Below, in pieces: positions 13,868 through 23,850 of a stretch of DNA of 64,000 bases. Made by a program: the position numbers and the translations under genes. Position 1 is the first letter of the stretch. Each line of letters opens with the position of its first letter. Under the pieces are notes generated by a model, which saw only the letters and a program-made list of their open reading frames with translations, was not told where the DNA came from and did no database searches. The stretch is taken from positions 15,056,132 through 15,120,131 of the forward strand of contig NW_025335589.1 of NCBI RefSeq assembly GCF_004798865.1, given 5' to 3'. This DNA comes from Varanus komodoensis. Lineage: Eukaryota; Chordata; Lepidosauria; Squamata; Varanidae.

Positions 13868-14075
13868 TATGAGAAGAAGCCATAATTCAGTGATAGTGCT
13901 TACACTCTGCATACAGACAGTCCTGGGTTCCATCCCGATTATCTCTAGGCAGCGATAGGCATAAATACTGCTTCAAACCCCAAGAGGCTGCTGCTAGTCA
14001 GATCTGACCCTGCTGGACTGGGTGGAACAAGCATCTAATTTTATAGAATGCAGTTTCCTATATTTTTCACATAAG
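13868..14075 (+). mobile_element. tRNA-derived SINE (family 2)
   Basis: The head TCAGTGATAGTGCTTACACT contains an A-box-like region and GGGTTCCATCCCG at 13,925-13,937 a B box. The body follows with GAGGCTGCTGCTAGTCAGAT and ends near GCAGTTTCCTATATTTTT. It belongs with the copies at 43.9, 55.6 and 61 kb. Confidence 0.7.
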
Positions 14076-14203
14076 TATTGCTTCTCTGTGGTCTCCTAAC
14101 ATAACATTACTTTAAAAATTATACTACTTTAAGAGAAACTTTATTTAACAAGATTTATATGCAGTTTTTGGCTCTGGATTTCTCTTATCTGAATGATGAC
14201 ATC

Positions 14204-14299
14204 TGTTGGGAAAATTTGGGTAAATCCTGTCTGAAAAGCATTACTCCTGTGTGCCTTTGCATTGTGGGATTAAATCTGACAATTTGTGGGATTCTGACA
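14204..14299 (+). repeat. 5' LTR remnant of the ERV-like fossil
   Basis: Shares its start (through CATTGTGGGAT) and its end (GGGATTCTGACA) with the 3' LTR but is far shorter. The primer-binding-like sequence begins about two bases after it. Confidence 0.8.
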
Positions 14300-15575
14300 A
14301 TTTGGCGACGAAGGTGGGATCCTGCGTTTTTGGCCCTTTATCCTGGGCAAGAGAGATGGTAAATTCAGCAGAAATTCTCTCCACTGGGGGAGCACAGATA
14401 CTGGCCATCTCTTCTGTTTCACAGGCGGGTCAATGTAATTAGATCTGGTTTTGAACCTCATTGCACGTGTGCTTTGGTTGTGGACTCCTAGGAAGCATGG
14501 GGATTTCAGAATCTCGGCTTACTACCCCATGGACACCTCTGCATCAAATTGCAGGGTGGTGTGAATGGCCATGGGTGGCACCTGAGGCATTGTCATGGAA
14601 GCAAGTGCTTGGTATTTTGATTTAAAACAGCATGGCCAAACCTAACTAATTTGGCCTCAGAGGGCTCATTTGATTGAAATTGGCTACACCTTTTGCAAAA
14701 GCATTTGGTGGAAATACACTCTAAGGAGATGGAATAAGTTTTGCTTTGGTCCAAGCTGGTGGAGGAAAAAAGCTAGCTAATATGGTACTGGTGCACCAGG
14801 AAAGATCTACACGTGTGAGTATATGTTTGCACTGGGGTTTGTGTAAAGTTTTATGTTCATTGTTTGTGAAAGTCTTGTGTTCATCGTTGCTGTCTGTGTT
14901 TTCTGTCTTGTCTATTTGTATTTTAAAGTGTTCCCCTTTCTGGGAGGTAAGCATAGTCCAGAGTGGATTTTGGGGGTTCCTCAGGAAATAGAAACTCCCC
15001 ACACAGCCACACCAATCTGTCCTCTTCAGGGCATGGTTGAAAGCAAGGGCTTGGATGGGTGTTCTTGCCCCTGAGTTAAGAATGTGTGAACCTGGCTTTG
15101 ATTGAGAAAGATTCATGAGGTCATTTGCCTGAGCCCAAACATGGCTGAGGCTGGCTGGGAAAAAGGTGATGATCAGGGAAAAGTGTGTGAGAGATTTTTT
15201 CCTTCTCCCATTCCTTCTATATGAGCTAGAACTGGGAAGTAAGGAAATGTGTGGCCCCTTGAATTGGGCTTGCCAACACAGGTCCTACCCAGTTTTCTGG
15301 ACATCCTCAATAAGCTTATCCTGTGTGAAAGCCCTGTATGAAAGAGGGGTTATATAGAAACATTTTTATGCAGGTCCTTTCCTTGTCAGAAACTGGGAAC
15401 ACTGTTTTAATGTCTTTAATGTAAGTTTTTCTGCCTCTTCCATCTGCCTTACAGCCCTCCTAGGTAGGAAGATTTCTTTCTTGTTAGATTAAATAATTGT
15501 GTTTGAAATTCCAGGAGGGGATGCCGATGGGCAGATGAAAGATGGGGGAAAAAATTGTATATACTGTTGGGAATA

Positions 15576-18500
15576 CTCAGTAGGAATCCTGAAAAGGATT
15601 CCCAGAGAGATAAAAGGGTTTTATATTACAGGAGCGTGCCAACAGCAGCACCAACTGCGCCCGGCAGCCTACGCCGGAGGAGGGCCGCCTCCTCGCTGTG
15701 TAAGACCGCGCCGCGCCGGAGGGGAGCCGCTGCCTTGCCGCGTAAGACCGCGCCACGCCGCCATCCACCGCCCACTTGGCTGCTCTGCCACGCCCCAGCA
15801 CGTGTGGCAGGCGTGCTCCGGACGAGGCGGGGGACGCAGGGCTGGTGGCTACAAAGGGCGTTGGCCAAAGGGCGGGTGCCGCTGTTCGGGTGGCCGAGCA
15901 GGGGGCGGGGCTGGCCAGGGGCTTTCGCTTGGCAATAGTAGGCCCTCCTGCTGGGCTGTGAGTGAGGGTTTTTTTTTTTTTTAGTAGTATTTTAAATCTT
16001 TTTATGGAGTCGTCCCTGGCCATGCTGCCGCTTATGTTTCCTGGGGAGCGCACGGGTGCCGCCATTGAGGTGGTTATGGGCAAGGGACATAACAGCGGTG
16101 GGAGCTTAACGTGTCCGCATAGAAGAAGGAGGGACAGATGGCTGACACCTGTCCCTACTTCTGATTTTGCTCCCAGCCAGAGGGTGCCAGGGAGTCTCGT
16201 CAGTCGCCCCTCCGGCCTGACGGTGCTGTTGCTTAATGCCAGGTCGGTCAATAACAAATCTGCCCTCATCCAGGACCTGATTGTGGATGAGGGGGCCAAC
16301 CTGGTCTGCATAACGGAGACCTGGGCAGGAGAGGGGGGAGATGTTGCCCTCTCCCAAGTGTGCCCGCCCGGGTATCTGGTCCAGCACTGCTCACGGCCGG
16401 AGGGGAGGGGAGGGGGGGTTGCTTTGGTTTACCGAGCCTCCATCTATCTCACGGGACTTCCGGTCCCTTCGAGACCAGGGCTGGAGTGTCTCTACTTGGT
16501 GTTGGGCGACCAAGACAGACTGGGGATTCTGTTGGTGTACCGTGCACCCTTCTGCCCAACAGTCTCCCTGCCTGAGCTGACGGAGACTGTCTCAGACCTG
16601 GTGTTGAGGACCCCCAGGATGTTGGTCCTGGGGGACTTCAATCTCCATGCCGAGGCTAGTCTGACTGGGGCAGCTCAGGACTTCATGGCCTCCATGACGG
16701 CCATGGGGCTGTCTCAACATGTCACCGGCCCGACCCATGAACGGGGACACACTCTGGACCTGGTTTTCTCAACGGGGCAGGAAGAGGGTGGTCTGAGGGT
16801 GAGTAATTTATGCTTGACTCCCCTGTCATGGTCAGATCACTTCCTGGTGAGATTTATGCTCGAGAGCGACTTCTCCCTCTGTAAGGGTGCGGACCCGATT
16901 ATGTGGGTCTGCCCCCGGAGCCGGATGGATCCAGAAGGATTCCTGAAGGCCCTGGGGGAGTTTCCGGCTGACAAGACGGGTGCTCCTGTCAAGGCTCTGG
17001 TCGAACTGTGGAATGGGGAGATGACCAGGGCTGTAGACACGATCGCTCCTAAGCGTCCTCTCCCACAGGGCAGAGCCCGCTCTTCCCCTTGGTATACTCC
17101 TCAATTGAGGGCGATGAAGCAGGTTGGGAGACGACTAGAGCGTAGGTGGAGGAAATCACGAGATGAATCTGACCGAACACACTTAAGAGCCCACTATCGG
17201 GCCTATGCTGTGGCGGTGAGGGCGGCAAAAAAGAGATTCTTTTCCGCTTCCATTGCCTCCTCACAATGCCGTCCGGCGGAGCTCTTTCGAGTGGTGCAAG
17301 GCCTGGTTCGTCCAGGTCCAAAGAAAGACCTGATTCCACCCTCAAAGGCCCGCTGTGACGACTTTGCCAGGCATTTCAGGCAGAAAATCGCTCAGATTCG
17401 TCACGAGCTGGACACCACAATTGATTCAGAGGTTTCAAAGGAGACACCAACGCTGCCATCTGGTCCAGATTTATTGGATGAATTTCAGTTACTGCGGCCC
17501 GATGACGTGGACAAGGTGCTTGGGCGAGTACGTCCAACCACTTGCCTTTTGGACCCTTGCCCGTCTTGGTTAATAAATGATTCCAAGCACGGGATTGGAA
17601 CCTGGATCTTGGAAGTGGTTAACGCTTCTCTGAGGGAGGGTCGGGTGCCTGCCCCTTTAAAGGAGGCGGTAGTCCGACCGGTCCTGAAGAAGGCGTCACT
17701 GGATCCAGAGATGGCCACTAATTATAGACCAGTGGCCAACATCCCGTTTCTGGGCAAGGTGTTAGAATGAGTGGTGGCGGGACAACTCCAAGCACTCTTG
17801 GATGAAACTGATTATCTGGACCCATTGCAGTCCGGCTTCAGACCCGGGTACGGTACTGAATCTGCCTTGGTCGCCCTGTACGATGACCTGTGCAGGGAGA
17901 AGGACAGGGGGAGTGCGTCCCTGTTGGTTCTTCTGGACCTCTCAGCGGCTTTCGATACCATCGACCATGGTATCCTTCTGGATAGGCTTGCGGGATTGGG
18001 GGTCGGAGGCACTGCTTTGCAGTGGTTCCGCTCCTATCTCAACGGCCGGTTCCAGAAGGTGGTGCTGGGGGACTATGGCTCTGCGCCATGGCAGCTATGC
18101 CATGGAGTACCGCAGGGGTCCATTTTGTCCCCTTTGCTGTTGAACATATACATGAAACCACTGGGAGAGGTCATCAGGAGGTGTGGGCTGCGGAACCATC
18201 AGTACGCTGATGATACCCAGCTCTACCTCTCGTTTTCCACCAATCAAGGTGAGGCAGTGGCTGTGCTGAACCGGTGCCTGGCCGAGGTAATGGGCTGGAT
18301 GAGGGCCAATAAACTGAAGCTCAATCCAGACAAGACGGAGGTCCTGTTGGTTGGCGGATCGGGCTTCGGAGAGGGTGAATTGAACCTTGTCCTGAACGGG
18401 GTTGCACTCCCTCTTAGGGACAAGGTCCGCAGCTTGGGAGTGCTCCTCAACCCAGAGCTTTCACTGGAAGCTCAGGTAACAGCAGTGGCGAGGAGCGCTT

Positions 18501-19233
18501 TCCTCCAGCTTCAGCTAATTCATCAGCTGCGCCCCTATCTGGAGAATGACTGCCTTGCGACAGTGACACATGCGTTGGTGACTTCCCGTCTGGACTTCTG
18601 TAACGCGCTCTACGTGGGGCTACCCTTGAAGACGGTCCGGATACTTCAATTGGTCCAAAATAGAGCTGCCAGGCTGCTGACGGGGACTGGACGTTATGTT
18701 CACATGACTCCAGTTCTCCGTCAGCTTCACTGGCTTCCCATTGAAGTCCGGGCCCAATTCAAGGTGTTGGTAATGACCTATAAAGCCCTAAACGGCTTGG
18801 GTCCTGGTTACCTGAAGGAGCGCTTACATCCTTATATGCCCAGCCGCCCCCTGAGATCGGCGGGAGAGGCCCTTCTCCGGGAGTCCTCCATAGAAGAAGT
18901 TAGGAGGGTGGATACTTGGAGGAGGGCTTTCTCAGCGGTGGCGCCTAAGTTATGGAATGCGCTCCCCAGAGAGGTCCGCCTGGCGCCGTCGTTATTTGTT
19001 TTTCGGCGCCAGGTGAAGACCTTTTTATTTAAGCAGTATTTTCAATGTTAATATTATTGAATTTTATTTGGCCAGGGCGGCTTGTTTTATAGTGTATGTT
19101 TTATATTATATATTTGTATTTTATTGTATATATTTTAAAATGTTATTTTAATTTTTTGTTGTAAGCCGCCCCGAGGCTTCGGCGAATGGGGCGGCATAAA
19201 AATGTTTTAATAAATAAATAAATAAATAAAATA
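15576..19233 (+). mobile_element. Near full-length L2 LINE inserted in the LTR element
   Basis: A non-LTR retrotransposon of the L2 clade. It has a GC-rich 5' region from about 15,630, one long ORF, and a 3' end with the L2-type tail GTAAGCCGCCCCGAG ... (AATA)n. A near-match of nine bases, TTGGGAATA at 15,567-15,575 and TTGGGAACA at 19,234-19,242, flanks it and is probably the target-site duplication, which places the 5' boundary (uncertain by about 60 bp). The 5' region has two copies of TAAGACCGCGCC (15,701 and 15,743) and many CpGs, consistent with an internal promoter. The low number of lesions suggests a fairly recent insertion. Confidence 0.92.
16004..19051 (+). pseudogene. L2 LINE endonuclease/reverse transcriptase ORF with one in-frame stop
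   Basis: The frame is open from 15,962, and I prefer the Met at 16,004 (MESSLAML). An APE-type endonuclease comes first: NARSVNNKS, ITETW, GRGGGVALVYR, LVLGDFNLHAE and a SDHFLV motif. A reverse transcriptase follows: YRPVANIPFLGKVLE, SGFRPGYGTESA, LLDLSAAFDTIDH, GVPQGSILSPLL and the catalytic YADD at 18,203-18,214. The C-terminal block LHWLPIEVRAQFK ... LPREVRLAPSLFVFRRQVKT is typical of L2. One TGA at 17,768-17,770 interrupts the frame between FLGKVLE and VVAGQ. The next codon continues in the same frame for 426 residues to a stop at 19,049-19,051. L2-type proteins normally have Arg here, so a CGA to TGA change at a CpG is the simplest explanation. Apart from this it looks complete, about 1,015 codons. 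Confidence 0.93.
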
Positions 19234-20137
19234 TTGGGAACATATTGCTGGTAAAGTCTTGAAAATTTAAATTGTTGTGTTTAGCAATTAGCCTGAGCAG
19301 CAGCAGACTGGAATTCAACAGGGCAGAATGTAAAATCAGGGGAAGACAGATTGCAGCTAACTATTAACAAATATTTCTGCCAAACTGGCTGGTTTTTCTC
19401 CCCCTGTTGAACTTGCAGCTGTTTGGAATGTGAGGTTTGAGTGAAAGGCAAAAAGATTTTTATTCTGGCTGTTGTGTGTACACCATGTGAGAATGAGAGT
19501 GACAGGAATTCCTTGATTAAAGGGGTGAACGGTGCGTGAGAGAATTTTAAGAGTTTTGGTAAATGGTGATTTGGTACTTTTTCTACTGGAAAAAAATATG
19601 GGAAGAAATGTGTAACTTTTGGAGTAAAGACAAAAAAAAAAACCAAATGAAAAAAGGAATAGTCTACCTTGCTAAGAGCACTCCCATTATTTAAAGAGAC
19701 AGTAACTGCAGCCTCTTCTCTGGGTTTGGTCTGGCCAACTGAGTTCAGGGGGGATTTGTGCTGGAAAATTTGGATTTCTTGACTCTGTGGGCTTGGCTAT
19801 TCCACAGAGCCAAGAAAAGGGATGCTCTGGCAGGAAGGTACCATCACTTTGTGAGTACTGCAGAAGCAGCACACACACAAAGCCTCTGAGCATGTACAGA
19901 GTTCAAAGTACTTTGGGAAGTTTGAGTGGCTCTGCTTCCAGTCACAGGTTCTAAAAAGAAAGTCTTTGAGTAGCTAGAAAACTCTCAAAAGAAACCTTGA
20001 TGTCTTAGGGAAAAAAAAGTTGTGTCACTGAGGCAAGGCATTTGAGGTCCTTTGAGTGTTCAAAGCTTGTATTTGCCTCAGGAAAAATTCTGCCTGGGAA
20101 GGTTTGGGTTAAAACAAAGACCCTGAAGCACTCTCAA

Positions 20138-20155
20138 GGGGGGGGGGGGGGGGGG
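20138..20155 (+). repeat. (G)18 homopolymer
   Basis: Eighteen G in a row inside the internal part of the LTR fossil. Confidence 0.95.
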
Positions 20156-20276
20156 TAGGAAGGGAATCCTTCCAAAAAGCAATGTTGTAAGCATGTGTCT
20201 TAATGATTTGTGTCAACCATCAATAGTTTTCCCTCTCCAATAACTTCCATTTTTCTATGCAACATGGATCTGGGTC

Positions 20277-20278
<2 letters not shown>

Positions 20279-20324
<46 letters not shown>
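20279..20324 (+). repeat. (GT)23 microsatellite
   Basis: Twenty-three uninterrupted GT units. Confidence 0.97.
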
Positions 20325-20326
<2 letters not shown>

Positions 20327-21922
20327 GTTCTGAATTCTGAATATACCATCTTGTTTGCTATGTTACAACTGAAGGATAGGGAGGGAATGGATGAAACTCT
20401 GGGGCTGTGTATGTGTGCATGCATACGCATGCAATGGGAAGAATTTCTTTTCAAATCTATGAGGCTACTTTTCCCTTTGGAGTTCAACAAAAAGTTTTGT
20501 TTTTTTTTCCTTTTTTGCAATGTTGCCAAAGATAATAAGTGATAATGATTGTTACTGTTACTGTTATTGATGGTGCTAAAAGAAAAATTTCCCTTACAGT
20601 AGCCTAATGTTTGTTGGGGACTGAGCCCATTTGCCAGCCCAAGGATGTGGGCAGCTAAAATGGCAAGTTCTCAAAACTTCTTTCCATGAACATAAGCACT
20701 CATATGTTCATCTAATATTTGTGGTGCATTTTGCATCTATGTGGGAGAGTATCATCTCTGTAATGACAAATTGTGTAAAACTGTTCTCATTGTCCAGCAG
20801 AAAGCACTTTTCTCTTTAGCCTAGGCAAGCAACAGGTTTGTGCAACACCAGTTCAACAAAGGATTTCTTTTGTGTGCATTTTGGCATTGGTTGGATTGAT
20901 TTCAGCAACCCAAACATTTTCTTCTTGAGACTGTGCTAAAGAGACTCAAAAAAAGGACATAGACTTTACATCTTGAGGTTTCTCTCCAAACTCATGTGGC
21001 TCTCTCTGCCACTGCCTACAACCAGTTTCTGTGAAGAAGTGTAAAAGCTTTTTTTTTTCCTCTTAATTAACCATTTTTTTCCCCTGAGCTGCACCTTTCC
21101 AGGAACCAAACAGCCATGCTGGCACCCCAAAAATGAAAAGAAAAAAGACTCCTTTTCTCTACAGCCCTGGAAGGAAAAGCTTTCCATGTCCCATGCTATG
21201 CCCTGGCTCCAGGAACTGCAGTGACTGATGGGAATTCATTCCTGTGTTCTGCCTTGCTCCATTGCATCATCCACAGGAAAAGAACTAACCAGGCAAACTG
21301 CGAGGTGCAAGTTCTACAGCTAAGAAGCTTGAGTGAAGCCTAGACAACGAAATCTCAAAGAATTCCCTAAAAGGGGAAGACAAATGACTGAACTGGACAT
21401 CAGGCCATTGCCTCACCTCACACTGCTCCCACCTTGCAAACAAGTTTGCTGACCAGAAGGGATGGTGGCCTAAGACAGGATATTCATCATCTTGAGGGCC
21501 TCAGCCCAGATGAGGATGAAGTTCTTAAGGAACCAGGCCTCAAAATTGAGTGGCAAAACTTGGAAATAGGTGAGGGAGCAGGTGAGGATGAGAGCTGGCT
21601 GGCACTGAGTTCTTTGCAGCCAAAGGGGGGCCAAAATCAGCATGGAGTTTCCCAGGAGGACTAATAGCATTGGGGTTGCACATCATGTGTTTTGAACTTT
21701 CTTTTTCTTTTTCTTCCACTACTTTTCCAATTGTTTTCCATTTTTCCTACTCGTTGAACTCTCAGCAAATACACAAGTCTCCATTGTATGACATAACTTT
21801 CTCCTCACATTAGTTTGGTTTTGAGATGAAAGCTGTTTTATGGAAAAAAGCTTGGAACAGGATTTATCCAAACTGACTCACTTGTTTGTGTCACATAGCA
21901 AAGCTAGTGACAAAGGGGGGGT

Positions 21923-22620
21923 TGTTGGGAAAATTTGGGGAAATCCTGTCTGAAAAGCATTACTCCTGTGTGCCTTTGCATTGTGGGATCAAATCCTGTC
22001 TCCCTTCTCAAAACCAAGCTGTTTAAAATGGCATTCCCCCACTCCTTTCTCTCACCTTTAGCTGTAAGCTACAGGAGACAGGCCATTTTAACCCAAATAT
22101 ACATTGTAAATAGTCATTGTTGGAATTCAGTTTACAATAATCTTTTGATAGCCCAGAGGGCTTCATGTGCCCTGATCATGCAGAATGTTTAGAGTCAAGA
22201 TAAGCTCAGACCCTTATCATGAATAGTTTTTAGTGGCTTGAATTTGCATGTCTGAGCAGACCTGGAGATGGGTTCAAGTTACTCAACTAAAGTGTCAATA
22301 CAGGCAATTGGAAATATTTTAATCTCATTGTTACAGTGCGATTGACTGACATTTCTTTATCTGTTCTGCATGTGATGACCTCAGAATCTTATTGTAATCT
22401 CTGAGTTCTGTCATCAATTGCCCTATACCTGTAAATGCCCTGTAATGGTATTGAAGCTTTGCAGCGAGTTTATCTCTGCTGGCTCGGTAATGCATTATCG
22501 TGAGTCAACCGCGGGAACCTGGGATAGACAATAAAGACAGGGAGGTTCATAACGATTGATCTTTCCTACGACCCCGAGTTTTTTTTCCTCTTCCCAAATT
22601 GAGATTCCGGGATTCTGACA
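21923..22620 (+). repeat. 3' LTR of the ERV-like fossil
   Basis: About 698 bp, starting TGTTGGG and ending TCTGACA. An AATAAA signal at about 22,530 fits the R region. The first ~75 bp match the remnant beginning at 14,204. Confidence 0.85.
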
Positions 22621-22829
22621 CATCACAACAGCCTGCAGTTGTAGTTCCGGAGATCATCATATCCATGCACTTTCATTAAAAAGGTGTGAGGACGCAGCTT
22701 CCTCAAGAAGGCGGACTGGAGTGACAGGCAATGATCGACAAGACCGAATCGAATAATAAACCGTATCCACGAAGCCGATTGAATTTAACACAGTGCATCA
22801 TTTCTAGCACATAAATGCAGATTTTCTTT

Positions 22830-23850
22830 ATTGCAGCAGAAAAGGGGAGGGCTGCGCACGAGGCCTGCAGCGGAGCAATGCGAGCAGCAGCAGCCCGAAA
22901 TCCCAAGCGATGGGGGAAAGGGGAGCTTTGCCGTCAGGTGACGAAGGAGACGCTCCGTGGCTATTGTGTGGTGGAGGAGGGGCGAGACGGGCTGGTCGGA
23001 TAAAAGCCGCATTGTGCTGCCTAATTGGCTGTTAATTGGTGCTAAACGCTTCCCTTTCCCCGACTCGTCTCGGCTGGGGTAGGCCCTTGGCAGAGGAGGG
23101 GGGTGAGTTGCAGGTTTCGAACGCCCTCCGATATTGCTTTTCCACCCCACCCCCGGGCGGAGGAAATTGGCGGACTCTCTGCCCCCCGCACGCACCTACC
23201 GCCGCCGAGCCCCGCGAACGGCGCCCCGAGCCTCGAGCGGAGCCCCGGGCGAAGCAGGGCGCTCGGCGCGCGCACGTGCGCTTGCGCTTGCGAGAGGACA
23301 GGGCGAAGCGGCGCAGAGCATCGCCCCGGCGGGCTTCCCGGGCGTGTTATTTTTGGACGGCCCCGGCATCCCCCCCGCGCCGTGCTCCCTCCTCGCCTTC
23401 TCCCAGCCCCCGGCGCGGGCGGGCGGGCCGGCGAGTCGTCTCCCCGCGAGCGCACACGCGCAAGCCCTCGCTCCTCCTGGAGAGCCAGAGCAACAAGTTG
23501 GCCGCACGCCAGAGGGCTTCAGCGCGCCTCGCTCGCTGCCAGCAGCCTTTGTTCTTGCCTGGGAATCGTTCCGAACTCCTCGCAGGCGGGCGAGCGTCTT
23601 CCTTCGTCTGCTGCTGCTGCTGCTGCTGCTGCGGCTCCTTGTAAGTGGCTGCAAATCCGGCAGCTCAGCTGTCTATTAATTTCCTCTCTCTCCCATTCTG
23701 CGAAGTCGGCTGAATTTAGAGAGTAGCGTGCCTAGCCGGGAGCCAACGAGCTGCGGCTTGCAGCAGCGCGACAACCCGGAGGCCCGGAGAGGGAGGGTGG
23801 GTCAAAGAAGGGGTGTCTTTTCCTTATCACTGCGGTAAGTTGCACTAGTT
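22830..23850 (+). promoter_or_regulatory. CpG-island promoter with probable untranslated first exon
   Basis: A roughly 1-kb block of very high G+C and many CpGs in an otherwise AT-rich intron. A TATA-like ATAAAAG lies at 23,000-23,006 and inverted CCAAT boxes (ATTGG) at 23,024-23,028 and 23,035-23,039. GC boxes are scattered. Two strong + strand splice donors (GTAAGT) stand at 23,641 and 23,835. I saw no comparable donor on the minus strand, so + transcription is favoured, the same strand as PALLD. No reading frame here resembles the palladin N-terminus, and the several overlapping open frames are what GC-rich DNA gives by chance. My inference is an internal PALLD promoter with a non-coding first exon. 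A separate non-coding RNA promoter is the alternative. Confidence 0.65.
23608..23631 (+). repeat. (CTG)8 trinucleotide tract in the CpG island
   Basis: Eight uninterrupted CTG units ending nine bases before the GTAAGT donor at 23,641. If the donor is used, the tract lies in the 5' untranslated exon. Confidence 0.9.

Larger units (their letters stand above)
14204..22620 (+). mobile_element. Broken ERV-like LTR retroelement (fossil), with nested L2
   Basis: Both ends begin with TGTTGGGAAAATTTGGG and finish with GGGATTCTGACA (TG...CA). They are flanked by the 4-bp duplication CATC (14,200-14,203 and 22,621-22,624), as in class I (ERV1-like) elements. The 3' LTR is 21,923-22,620 and is preceded by a purine tract (AAAGGGGGGG). 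The 5' LTR is a much shorter remnant, about 14,204-14,299, followed by a primer-binding-site-like TGGCGACGAAGGTGGGAT. About 4 kb of internal sequence surrounds the inserted L2 and shows no long recognisable viral frame. It is an inactive relic with many breaks, older than the L2 it contains. Family assignment within the ERVs is uncertain. Confidence 0.85.

Noticed and set aside
15577-16311. A 244-codon minus-strand frame
   Set aside because: Antisense shadow of the GC-rich L2 5' region and start of its ORF; no known domain.
20200-20529. A 109-codon minus-strand frame with a (TH)n run
   Set aside because: The run is the translation of the GT microsatellite.
22785-23726. Several overlapping open frames of 130-207 codons on both strands
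   Set aside because: They lie in a CpG island, overlap in many frames and have Arg/Ala/Pro-rich low-complexity sequence, as expected when G+C is high and stops are rare.
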